A stretch of DNA of 64,000 nt, taken from NCBI RefSeq assembly GCF_013315265.1, contig NZ_JABUFE010000007.1, positions 1-64,000 of the forward strand, written 5' to 3'. This DNA comes from Parasulfitobacter algicola. Its GTDB lineage: Bacteria > Pseudomonadota > Alphaproteobacteria > Rhodobacterales > Rhodobacteraceae. Made by a program: the position numbers and the translations under genes. The notes beneath the pieces were generated by a model. The model saw only the letters and a list, made by a program, of their open reading frames with translations, made no database searches and was not told the origin of the DNA. Shown in pieces: positions 9,065 to 17,672 of this stretch. Position 1 is the first letter of the stretch; every line of letters starts with the position of its first letter.

Positions 9065-10685
9065 AGTAGAAGCTCCTGATTGTGTATGACCCGTTTCCAT
9101 GACCTGAGATATGGAACCTCATTTTTACTCCTGTATTGGTGTATCCTGATATTGTTTGATAAGAAGAATTTGCTTTAAATACTTGGCCCTGTGCAGCGTT
9201 TCGTAACGCTTGCCTGAAATCTCGCATAACTTGAAATGGCCCCCGAACACTCAAGTCAACAACTGTTTTAGGCTGGTTTCTGATGTACTGCCCGCCCAAA
9301 GGTGTACCTCCTTGCCCTTGGCTCCCTGCTTGTCGTCGGCCTTGATACGTATTTCTTGATATTCCACGCCATGCGCCTGAGCCACTAGGATGCGTTTCAT
9401 TCCGAATATGGCGAAGACTACCTGCTGCGGTATCTCTTGTGTATGTCGTTGTGGTGTGCCCACCATAAATTTGACCATTAGCCTTAACACCACCGCCCCT
9501 AAAAAAATGGTCCATCGCTTCACGAACCTGAAACTTTGCGCCCTTTAAATTGAGCGTGCGATTGGGTTTGCTTGGTTTTCTACTGCTTAATTTGCTATGG
9601 GCATTTGTCGGGCTTCGAGCGGGTAGATTACGTCTTGGATTACTGCCTTTACCGCTTGAAATAAACCGACCACCACCTCGCCCGTTTACACCGCCACTTC
9701 CAGACCCGCCTCGGTTTGGACTGGCATGTGCGGCACTGACAAACAGCCCTGAAAATCCAAAATCTTCCCCCGCCGCTTCTGCTTCTTCTGCCTCACGCTC
9801 TTCAAAAATTGCGTCGCGTTCGGAAAAGAATGTATAATCGGCGATCATATTCAACAGACCGATGATCCGGCGCCACCATTGAAATTCTTCGGTGTAGGGT
9901 GATTGCCAAATGTCCATAACGTTGTCGCCATATACAACACCGTCAGGACCTACGAACACCGCAGGAGCGCGACCTTCAAATGCAAACTCCGCATCTGTGA
10001 ACATCTGCTCCATACCGTCCAGTAGATGATAATCTGGCGGACGCCCCTGCATCACCAACATCATATCGGCTTCGGCTTTATTACGCGCCGTGAGTGAAAT
10101 ATCTTCATAGACACCCAACGCTGCACGGATAGCTAGATCAAGTTCACCTAGCATGTCCACCAGCGCGACACTTGGTATGTTGTGTGCTCTTGCTGCATTG
10201 ATCTCATTGATGGCTTGTGCGCCTGCCCGCCAAAGACCGTCATGATCTGTTGGAATATTTAACGGGCCATCGTATTCTGCGGGACTGTCTTCGATGTATA
10301 ACTGCTCAAAATATTCGTCGCCAAACTCTTCATCCGTCAGATTTCGCGTCACCATGGTATCGGTCCCGAATGCGATATCCACACGTTCTGTGCCGAGCAG
10401 CAATGGCAGACGTGTGGGGGTTGTTTGTCCTGCACCGTTCAGCGATGGGTCAATCTCGCCCGCGGCTGGTGAAACAGCATTTGCATCCGTTCCAAGCTGG
10501 AAAACAAACCAGGGTTCCCCGGTGATCGGGACGCCATCGAAATCGGTCAGGCTGATTTCGATCCATTCATCGGGACAAACATCACAGGCGTTTTCTTCGC
10601 GATCTTCCAAGGTCTGGATATACCAATCAGGCAGAACGCCAAGATAGTCGGTTAAATCATCCGTTATCAGGTAGGATTGTGTCAT
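9054..10685 (-). CDS. putative T6SS-type effector with unknown C-terminal toxin domain
   Basis: A 543-residue protein without signal peptide. Residues about 36-115 form a beta-rich domain with D-F-D-G-V-P-I-T-G and later L-P-x-L-L, like the transthyretin-like delivery domains found at the N-terminus of type VI effectors. A mixed region follows to about 315. Residues 320-380 are a Gly/Ser then Pro/Arg/Lys-rich linker. Residues 381-543 are a separate, basic, Gly/Gln/Arg-rich domain ending in beta-like SYTIRSFYYDF, which I take to be the toxin. I cannot name its activity. The gene overlaps a DUF4123 gene upstream by 29 bases and a small gene downstream by 11, giving the order adaptor-effector-immunity. 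Confidence 0.65.
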   Translation of the reverse strand: MTQSYLITDDLTDYLGVLPDWYIQTLEDREENACDVCPDEWIEISLTDFDGVPITGEPWFVFQLGTDANAVSPAAGEIDPSLNGAGQTTPTRLPLLLGTERVDIAFGTDTMVTRNLTDEEFGDEYFEQLYIEDSPAEYDGPLNIPTDHDGLWRAGAQAINEINAARAHNIPSVALVDMLGELDLAIRAALGVYEDISLTARNKAEADMMLVMQGRPPDYHLLDGMEQMFTDAEFAFEGRAPAVFVGPDGVVYGDNVMDIWQSPYTEEFQWWRRIIGLLNMIADYTFFSERDAIFEEREAEEAEAAGEDFGFSGLFVSAAHASPNRGGSGSGGVNGRGGGRFISSGKGSNPRRNLPARSPTNAHSKLSSRKPSKPNRTLNLKGAKFQVREAMDHFFRGGGVKANGQIYGGHTTTTYTRDTAAGSLRHIRNETHPSGSGAWRGISRNTYQGRRQAGSQGQGGTPLGGQYIRNQPKTVVDLSVRGPFQVMRDFRQALRNAAQGQVFKANSSYQTISGYTNTGVKMRFHISGHGNGSYTIRSFYYDF

Positions 10686-11760
10686 TTGAAGTATTGATCC
10701 GGGTTTTAATCATTTGAAGCAAAGTCGTTGTGCGTTTGAATTGCGATTGTCCTGGGGTCTGCAGAATAGCCTGATCCTCGGACGGTAAGTCTGTTAATGG
10801 TTTGCCTATGAGACACGTTATTGCAAGCGCGTTTGCAATCACAGGCTTTGTTTTCAGATCAAAATGATGGAAACTCATTAAATGAGTTCGGGCTATCCAC
10901 AACAGATCATCATCCGGAATGCTTATTAATTCGGGTGTGTGTCCCCGTAAAATGACAATGGAATCCCGTAAGAAGGTTTCCGTGTAGCGAATATCAAGTT
11001 CCAGCACAGGCTGTATGGTTTCTTGCTCTGTATCAGTATCAGGGTTTATCTGAAAAATATGGACAGTATTATCTTTAATTGTAATCAAACGTGCGACGTC
11101 TTCGGCGGATCGTACATGAAATAGCTGTTTTGTACGTTCACTTGAATATTGAATACCTTCAAGATGATATTTCAAAACCCTTGGATCATAAAACCTTTGA
11201 TAATATAGTTTCCCGTTTTCATCTTGCAGGCGTGTAAACTTCCTGAAGTGCTTCCAAAGCTGATCCAAAGTAGCTAGGGATCGAATATAGATCCCCGGCT
11301 CTTTGTCCCATAGATACCATGGCACATCGTTTTCATGAGTAAAGAGGTGCCGGGTGAAGGCATTGCCCTCTTCCAGCTTCACGATCCAAGGCGCGACAGA
11401 TCTCAGGTTATCCTCGGCTTGCCCCTTGAATAGGCAGCGATGCTCCAGCTCTGACATGGCCAGCAGCTCTGGCAGGTTGGTAACTTTGGCTGCATCAAGA
11501 ATGGCGTAGGTTTGCAGATGCGGAACATCTTCCAGGGTGTCGCCCAAGGCAATTGGGTTGACGTCACTCGGATCAAGGTGGCCGAAAAACAGATCATAAA
11601 GTGCGGTTGGAACAGTTTTCTTGTCATCAACGCCAAACTGATCGTCCAGCGGTGTAATCCCACTGATTGTCTCGACAATCAGAACAGGTGGTTCAGCCTG
11701 TACTCCTGACTTTTCCATCAGGTCCCATTGATTGAAGTTGGTTCCATTACGGTCATTCAT
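10657..11760 (-). CDS. DUF4123 domain protein, effector adaptor/chaperone
   Basis: A 367-residue protein from ATG at 11760; an upstream in-frame start would add a 23-residue tail of poor quality. The DUF4123 core is visible at about residues 75-200: TYAILDAAKVTNLPELL, CLFKGQAEDNL, APWIVKLEEG, and then YYQRFYDPRVLKYHLEG. DUF4123 proteins (also called TEC or Tap-1) load cognate effectors onto VgrG for type VI secretion. It is the first gene of the minus-strand adaptor-effector-immunity set. Residues 27-57 also match residues 44-74 of the zincin protein at 13215-15395 (11 of 31 identical). No VgrG, Hcp or PAAR gene lies in the window. Confidence 0.85.
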   Translation of the reverse strand: MNDRNGTNFNQWDLMEKSGVQAEPPVLIVETISGITPLDDQFGVDDKKTVPTALYDLFFGHLDPSDVNPIALGDTLEDVPHLQTYAILDAAKVTNLPELLAMSELEHRCLFKGQAEDNLRSVAPWIVKLEEGNAFTRHLFTHENDVPWYLWDKEPGIYIRSLATLDQLWKHFRKFTRLQDENGKLYYQRFYDPRVLKYHLEGIQYSSERTKQLFHVRSAEDVARLITIKDNTVHIFQINPDTDTEQETIQPVLELDIRYTETFLRDSIVILRGHTPELISIPDDDLLWIARTHLMSFHHFDLKTKPVIANALAITCLIGKPLTDLPSEDQAILQTPGQSQFKRTTTLLQMIKTRINTSNDTILPDNG

Positions 11761-12331
11761 CGTGAACTGATACCAAATTTTCGGAAATACAGAGCAATGA
11801 AAAACGCATGAAAATAGAATCCTTAACAAAACAATCTTGTATAAATTTTAGGCCACAAAGCAAATCTGTTCCACATGAAACCAACCACAGGATGATTGCT
11901 GGCGTAAAACTTACCCTGCTTGGTAGTGATGGATAGAAATTGGAGCATGCATTTCCTCAATGAAATCTCGACTTGGAAACAGCCTTTTTGCTTGGTCTCT
12001 AGGAGGCATAGCGCGCGATACCCACGGTCATTGTATACGTACTTGGGAAGATTCTTCCTCGTCATTCCTACATCCTCAAATCCGTATCGAGGAAGTCGTT
12101 CATCTGCTCAGCATCTATCATACCTGCATCGATATGACGCTCTCAAAGATTACATAGTGGTATAAAGTGTGGTACTATAACATAATATCCGTAATTTTTA
12201 TATTTATTACAATTTTTTAATTAATTTATATTGCGGACTGTCGCTCCGCCATTAAAAATTGTTTTTAAAGATAAAATAGCGTTTTTTATACATTATCTGC
12301 CAGCGTAATACGTCGTATTGGAACTGTCGCC
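11761..12331. other. AT-rich gene-free stretch
   Basis: No supported gene. Overlapping open frames exist on both strands (about 11823-12065 minus and 11920-12165 plus) but neither has recognisable protein features. The right part, 12170-12330, is very AT-rich and contains gcggactgtcgctccgc, a short hairpin flanked by A- and T-rich runs that could end transcripts from either side. Promoters for the minus-strand DUF4123 gene and for the plus-strand gene at 12332 should lie here. Confidence 0.5.
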
Positions 12332-12808
12332 GTGAAGATCATCCAAAATTCGCCGGAACGGCTTGTCATCGCCGAAGACGTTACACAGGCGCTTGGTATC
12401 ACGACGATCTGCATTGCGCTTTTGTTCGTTGCCGTTGGCGGAAGTATCGCCGCTGACCAAGATTCGATCGTTGGATTCGTTATGGGCGCCCCCTTTGTTC
12501 TTCTGGGCTTTGGTTATGCATATGGTTGGATCCGGAGGACGCGTTTGGTCTTCGACGGTTCAAGCCGTACGTTCGAACTACATGTACGCCATCTCTTCGG
12601 GGCTCGCCGCACTATATATCCCTTGACTACGTCCACGCGCGCCGAAGTCCAGGTCACGCATCTGGCTGAACAAGGCTCCGACGCCCATACACCTGTGCTG
12701 CTACTGGGCGATGACACGGATAGTGAGGTGATTTTGCTTACAGGTCCGCATCCCGATAGCGCTGCGAAGGAGATCGTCAGTCTTGTGAATGGCTGGTTAC
12801 AACGATGA
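12332..12808 (+). CDS. hypothetical membrane protein, 158 aa, two TM helices
   Basis: A 158-residue protein starting with GTG. Two hydrophobic helices lie at about residues 20-40 (TTICIALLFVAVGGSIA) and 46-67. The rest is a soluble domain with beta-strand patterns (RLVFDGSSRTFELHV) ending NGWLQR. It has a PH-like or DUF-type look but I do not recognise a family. It is the only plus-strand gene inside the effector island and sits convergent to the zincin gene, 406 bases from its end. A role as membrane immunity factor for that effector is possible but unproven; it may be unrelated. Confidence 0.6.
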   Translation: MKIIQNSPERLVIAEDVTQALGITTICIALLFVAVGGSIAADQDSIVGFVMGAPFVLLGFGYAYGWIRRTRLVFDGSSRTFELHVRHLFGARRTIYPLTTSTRAEVQVTHLAEQGSDAHTPVLLLGDDTDSEVILLTGPHPDSAAKEIVSLVNGWLQR

Positions 12809-13214
12809 GACCGCAAAATTGTTGGCCGACACGGAAGCGAAAGTAACAGATATTCACTATCAAAGATGATCCCGGAGCTGACTTGCGGAAGCTTATGGAT
12901 TTACCTGAGACACTCGCTGCATCAGGCCCCAAAGGCCGCAGAGGGGACATTCCAGACTTTGACGCTTTCTTTAGTAACGGCTGCTTCCAGAATTTGGTGG
13001 TCCAACCGTCCAATCCGATCTCGAACGCGAGGTCGCGGAACTGCGGAAAGCTCTGAAGACGAATTAGAGCTTCTTTCTGTTACCTTGATCAAAACGGACA
13101 ACCATCATGTCATTTAAGAGATACGCCGTTTCCATTCCAACTTGCTGGGAAGGGGCGGTGTCAGATCACATCGAGACTAATTCAAATCAGTATTAGAGTG
13201 ATGTCTGAAAAAGA
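12809..13214 (+). other. gene-free stretch with a decayed coding fragment
   Basis: Plus-strand sequence from about 12857 reads DDPGADLRKLMDLPETL and GRRGDIPDFDAF with protein-like composition but no start codon. After a frame change at about 13005 it continues SDLEREVAELRKALKTN to a stop near 13066. The second part is a coiled-coil-like end. Together they look like the remains of a small gene of a kind I cannot name, possibly transposon-related. The rest of the stretch up to 13214 shows nothing clear. Confidence 0.3.
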
Positions 13215-15395
13215 TTATTTTCTAAAGTGATAATCGGATTCTTTCAATTTTCGCCCCAGAATTTTCCTGTAACCTTCTATATAGTCCCAGGACCAATCCA
13301 TAGCTTCTTTGAATTCTCTATAATTAGCGCCTTTGGTGCGTCCCGTGAAAATATTCATCACATTGTTGGCGCGATGTTCAGACATCAATTCATGTATTGC
13401 ATAATTCTTTTGATAGCCAAGCAACTTGTTTTTGTATGCAAAAGATCGCGGTGAACTTTGTGATAAAGTCATCAATGTCCAATTATAAAATGCCTCTTTG
13501 TATCCCAGATATGTGACCCATGCCTTAAACTGTACCGCATGATCCAGTTCATGGACTGCGGACATCATTTGACGATATGAATTGGTTGTGTGCAGTTCAT
13601 CTTGAAAAGAAATGATGATCCGAGTTTTGGCATTTTCGGTTATCTGAAAATATGCGGGAGCATTTTTACCTTTATAAAGTTCATGACCCTTTGGAGCATA
13701 TACAACTTCGTCTACGTATTTCCACAGATCCACACCGCAGTGTTTTGCGGCGCGCTCCAGTAGTTTTGTCGCGGATTGGGTGCTGTTGATCTTCAAAGGC
13801 CCAAGGTTTTTCATCATGAAGCGTGCTTCCAGAAAAGCATCCCTGGCCGTATGCAGACGCAAAAGCACCCTAAGATTGCTATCGATTGCGCCCATGAAGA
13901 ACTTGCCGAACTTATCAACGTCGAATATCGCGCCCAGACCGGATCGCAGCGCGTTATAGCCAATTTTGCGGCCTTTGCTGAGTGTCCAGTTTGTAACCCG
14001 CATTGTGGCAAGGCGTGCATCTGTCAGAATACCCGTATTCACTCGGGGATACAGGTTGGGCACCCCGGCAATATTTCTGGCAACTCTGTTGCTGTAAGTG
14101 ATTGCTGCAGTGCCACCCATGCTAAGCGCAAACTGTGTCATAAGCCAACCATCGTCGACCTCCGCCGCGAAAGCCTTGCCGCCGAAATCTTCAGCGACAG
14201 AGTGAATGACATCGCCAATCAGACCTGTTTTCCAGTCAGTTGACGCAGGTGAGTTGAACATATTCACACCCTGGCTGAAAACTTCAAAGCCAGTCAGGGT
14301 CAGTGCATATCCGCCAACTGCGCCACCACCGCCAGTTTGCATGCTTGTTCCAAGGATGCATGACACACCTGCGAATATTTCTGCAGCACCGCCCAACATC
14401 GTCAACGAACCCGTTAGTTTGCGATCAAGCCAATGGCGAAAAAATTCTTCATCCTTATCGGCGTTTTCGGCAAGCTCCCCACCTTGCCGAACCATCCAAT
14501 CACCCATCACTTCGTAAAGCCGATCAGCCCCATCGTTGTTCGTTGCCAGATAGGTAATTTCACCGTCGTCCCCAAAATCCCGATAGTCTTTGCGCCTGTC
14601 GATGATGGGAAAAATATAGATGGCCATACGTTCGTCATCGATGCGCCAGCGGCCAAAATCTTCGGTTCGCAATTCAAAAGGCGTCAGCGCCGGAAGCGCA
14701 TTTGCCTTGCGCTCGCGCAGAAGGGCTTCCTTGCTTTTGGCTGTAAAAGGGCGATCATTTCTGGGGATCTTTGACATCTCAAGCGCATCAATTTTCCTGT
14801 CAAAGGCAATTTCCCGTTCCATGTTGGGATCGTATTTGCGTTTTACGCGATCAATGCGTGTGTCCTGATCTTGCGTCGGCTCATCGGCAGGCTTGTTGGT
14901 TTTGGGTGGCTGCTTTGGGTCGTATTTGATTATCTTCGGGGATGGGATGTTATCCCGCTTCACAGTGGCTTGCAGTCTTTCATCTGCGTAATCGCCATTA
15001 ACCTTTTCCTTAAATCTTTTTCTTTCTTCCGGCGTAAGATGTTCATCTGTGAAAATCAGGTCATACCCAGATTGTAATAAGGCCAACAAAATCGCAGCTC
15101 GTTTGGGGTATTTTGCGGCAAAAGTATCCACCAAGCCGTCTTTCGTAAGCTGCACGTGATCAAAAATGGGGGGCAGAATATCAATGCTGTTCGGCAGGCT
15201 GTCGACATCTGTAATTCCGAACATTTCATCCAGTTCAGTCGCGCCTTTTTTAAATGGCACGATAATGCCAGTTCCGCCACAAGATCCGCCAAAATCGCAT
15301 GTTTCTTCTGTGTAATAGAGATGTTCCTTATTTTCATTTTCAGCCAAAAGAGCGGTGATCTGGCTGGGACTTGGCACATGTTTTGACGATTGCAT
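13215..15395 (-). CDS. putative secreted toxin with C-terminal HExxH zincin domain
   Basis: A 726-residue protein without signal peptide. Residues 44-74 match part of the DUF4123 adaptor at 10657-11760. A charged, Pro/Lys-rich region follows (about 130-230), then a beta-like domain with IYIFPIIDRRKDYRDFG. A Gly-rich hydrophobic stretch (about 320-375) could insert in membranes, as in polymorphic toxins. The C-terminal domain carries HELDH at 615-619, the zinc metallopeptidase signature, and E673 in EHRANNV, spaced and surrounded like the third ligand of ImmA/IrrE-type gluzincins. I infer a peptidase toxin. No obvious immunity gene follows on the same strand. The secretion route is inferred from the shared segment. 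Confidence 0.65.
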   Translation of the reverse strand: MQSSKHVPSPSQITALLAENENKEHLYYTEETCDFGGSCGGTGIIVPFKKGATELDEMFGITDVDSLPNSIDILPPIFDHVQLTKDGLVDTFAAKYPKRAAILLALLQSGYDLIFTDEHLTPEERKRFKEKVNGDYADERLQATVKRDNIPSPKIIKYDPKQPPKTNKPADEPTQDQDTRIDRVKRKYDPNMEREIAFDRKIDALEMSKIPRNDRPFTAKSKEALLRERKANALPALTPFELRTEDFGRWRIDDERMAIYIFPIIDRRKDYRDFGDDGEITYLATNNDGADRLYEVMGDWMVRQGGELAENADKDEEFFRHWLDRKLTGSLTMLGGAAEIFAGVSCILGTSMQTGGGGAVGGYALTLTGFEVFSQGVNMFNSPASTDWKTGLIGDVIHSVAEDFGGKAFAAEVDDGWLMTQFALSMGGTAAITYSNRVARNIAGVPNLYPRVNTGILTDARLATMRVTNWTLSKGRKIGYNALRSGLGAIFDVDKFGKFFMGAIDSNLRVLLRLHTARDAFLEARFMMKNLGPLKINSTQSATKLLERAAKHCGVDLWKYVDEVVYAPKGHELYKGKNAPAYFQITENAKTRIIISFQDELHTTNSYRQMMSAVHELDHAVQFKAWVTYLGYKEAFYNWTLMTLSQSSPRSFAYKNKLLGYQKNYAIHELMSEHRANNVMNIFTGRTKGANYREFKEAMDWSWDYIEGYRKILGRKLKESDYHFRK

Positions 15396-15524
15396 TCAAG
15401 AAAATCCGACACTTATCAATTTTGGTCATTTAAACGTCGGAATAGGCTTTGCGCATCTGGATATTTTCAGCAGAGCGGTATTCCGCTGGTACCAAAAAGT
15501 ATTGATTCAAGGGCGCGGGTTTAC

Positions 15525-16799
15525 TCAAGCCACCCCTACCCCCTTCATTGTGCCAACCAGTTTCGGGATCTTGTCTTTGAATTTGAAAAATCCGTGGGTG
15601 GCGTGGGGCCAGCACGTGGCGTCATAGGGGCGCAAGGCGCGGGTCAGGGTGATGTTTTCCTTTGCAAATACACTTACAGCTTCGGTCAGCGTATCGGCGG
15701 CTGGACCGACAGGCGCATAAGCCGTGACGATCTGATCCAGATTATGACTTCGCGCCCAATCCACCAGTGCTGCAACATCGGTCAGCGTGGCAGTATCGCC
15801 AATTTTATCTGCATGGCGCGACACAGTGTCCTGTGCGGCGGCCTGCGTAAACTTGGTTACATGGGGTGATACAGACAAGGGTGATCGCCCTGTCACCGCC
15901 ACCATCACCGCACTTGCCACAGGGCGCTTTGACTGCAGCATAAATCCGGGGCTCAGATCCTCTTCTGTCAGCAAAATCCCTGTCGCATCTGTCATGGTCC
16001 ATGGGTCCAATACAGGGGCTGCCATGGGCGTGGGGTGAGCGGGGCCCGACAGCGGCGGCGCATCGGTCGCCAATCCCGTTGGTTGAAACCGCCCTTCGGT
16101 GTATTTGGCAATATTATCCGGACGCGCAAGATAGGTTTTGCCCTTGGTCTGCAATCCGGCCACCCAACGCCAGCTTAGTGTGTTTGATGCCGGATCCCCA
16201 TCCAACAAATGCCGCATAAAGAAATCCGCACCCAATTCCCATGGCAACCGCAGCGTAAATATCCAGATCGACGCAAACCACATCCGTGCATGGTTGTGCA
16301 TATATCCTGTATTCACAAGCTGTTGCGCCCAATGGTTAAAGCAGTCGATGTCCGTTTCACCTTTGCAAGCCGCTTCCCATCTATCCCGCAAACCGGATTC
16401 AGTCTGCACATGGTTCAGCGCCCCCTGAACGCCCCGCTGATAGTCCACCCACACCTGCGGACGCATCTCAAGCCAGCCTTTCCAATAAGTTCGCCAGAAC
16501 ACTTCCTGCACAAATTTCTGGGCACTGCTTAACGAAAAGCGCCCCAGCACAGCCTGCAACACCTCTTGCTCGGTGATCAGACGATGCCGGATATAGGGGG
16601 ACAATGTCGACACATGCGGATGACCCGCCAGATCATAGTTTCGCCCCGACGCGTAATCTTTGCCCGCCTTGGGAACAAAAGCAGACAATGCTTGTAACGC
16701 AGCGGTTCGGGTCGGGGGAAATTCAATCGGCAAACCAGGGTATCCTTTTGCAAGGGCCAATACCCTAGATGCAGCAACACAGGTTTCAAGTCCCAGCAT
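15525..16799 (-). CDS. photolyase/cryptochrome-like FAD-binding protein, unusual domain order
   Basis: A 424-residue protein. The FAD-binding helical domain of the photolyase family occupies roughly residues 30-240, with GRNYDLAGHPHVSTLSPYIR, HNHARMWFASIWIF, GDPASNTLSWRWVAG and TYLARPDNI. In ordinary photolyases this domain is C-terminal, after an alpha/beta antenna domain. Here the protein starts almost at the FAD domain, and an alpha/beta-like segment (about 265-405) follows it, ending DATCWPHATHGFFKFKDKIP. It may repair UV lesions or act as a light sensor in the cytoplasm. It is divergent from clpP with about 65 bases between the starts. The family is secure; activity is not. Confidence 0.8.
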   Translation of the reverse strand: MLGLETCVAASRVLALAKGYPGLPIEFPPTRTAALQALSAFVPKAGKDYASGRNYDLAGHPHVSTLSPYIRHRLITEQEVLQAVLGRFSLSSAQKFVQEVFWRTYWKGWLEMRPQVWVDYQRGVQGALNHVQTESGLRDRWEAACKGETDIDCFNHWAQQLVNTGYMHNHARMWFASIWIFTLRLPWELGADFFMRHLLDGDPASNTLSWRWVAGLQTKGKTYLARPDNIAKYTEGRFQPTGLATDAPPLSGPAHPTPMAAPVLDPWTMTDATGILLTEEDLSPGFMLQSKRPVASAVMVAVTGRSPLSVSPHVTKFTQAAAQDTVSRHADKIGDTATLTDVAALVDWARSHNLDQIVTAYAPVGPAADTLTEAVSVFAKENITLTRALRPYDATCWPHATHGFFKFKDKIPKLVGTMKGVGVA

Positions 16800-16864
16800 T
16801 TTTCCCGGTTGCCCTTGCGGCCCCCATTGACCAGAACTAAGACTCCGTTAGCACTTCGTGTGTA

Positions 16865-17527
16865 ATGAGTGCGCAACAGCAGCCGAGGCAGAGTGATATG
16901 AAAGATCCAATCGATACATATATGAACACATTGGTCCCCATGGTCGTCGAACAGACCAGCCGCGGTGAACGGGCCTATGACATCTTTTCGCGCTTGCTGA
17001 AGGAACGCATTATTTTCCTGAATGGCCCCGTGCATGACGGTATGTCATCGCTGATCGTGGCCCAGCTTTTGCACCTTGAGGCGGAAAACCCGTCTAAGGA
17101 AATCTCTATGTATATCAACAGCCCAGGCGGCGTTGTGACCAGTGGTCTGTCTATCTATGACACGATGCAGTATATCAGACCAAAGGTCAGCACACTGGTG
17201 ATCGGTCAGGCCGCATCAATGGGATCGCTTTTGCTGACTGCCGGTGAAAAAGGTATGCGCTTTTCCCTGCCCAACAGCCGTATCATGGTGCACCAACCAT
17301 CAGGCGGATATCAGGGTCAGGCGACAGACATCATGATTCACGCCGAAGAAACACTTAAGTTGAAACGCCGTCTGAACGAGATTTACGTCAGACACACAGG
17401 CCAGACCTTGAAAAAGGTCGAATTGGCCCTTGAAAGGGACAACTTTATGTCCCCAGAAGAAGCGAAAGAATGGGGCTTGATCGATGAAATCGTCGAGAAC
17501 CGCGAAAAAGGTGACGATGCTTCGTAA
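16865..17527 (+). CDS. clpP: ATP-dependent Clp protease proteolytic subunit
   Basis: A 220-residue ClpP of normal length. The catalytic triad is visible: Ser118 in GQAASMGS, His143 in IMVHQPSGG and Asp192 in LERDNFMS. It assembles into a 14-subunit barrel that degrades proteins unfolded by ClpX or ClpA. An internal Met at residue 12 (MKDPIDTYM) is an alternative start and would remove a Gln-rich leader. The clpX gene follows after about 145 bases on the same strand, the standard order, with enough space for a separate clpX promoter. Confidence 0.98.
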   Translation: MSAQQQPRQSDMKDPIDTYMNTLVPMVVEQTSRGERAYDIFSRLLKERIIFLNGPVHDGMSSLIVAQLLHLEAENPSKEISMYINSPGGVVTSGLSIYDTMQYIRPKVSTLVIGQAASMGSLLLTAGEKGMRFSLPNSRIMVHQPSGGYQGQATDIMIHAEETLKLKRRLNEIYVRHTGQTLKKVELALERDNFMSPEEAKEWGLIDEIVENREKGDDAS

Positions 17528-17672
17528 TAAAAGGTGAATGCGCCGTTGTAATTACGGCACATTTTCAAGTTGTAGATGGGTTTGGGCTGCCCTAAGCTGA
17601 TGGCTAGGGTGGACCAAACGGGTCAGTAATCGGATAGTTGGTGAGGGCAAAGCGCCCCAAAGGACAAGTGTT

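Noticed and set aside
11823-12165. Overlapping open frames of about 80 codons on both strands
   Set aside because: Neither has recognisable protein features or a clear ribosome binding site; the stretch is AT-rich and they are mutually antisense.
12809-13214. Complete insertion sequence in the effector island
   Set aside because: Only a decayed coding-like fragment is visible; there are no terminal inverted repeats or transposase catalytic motifs.
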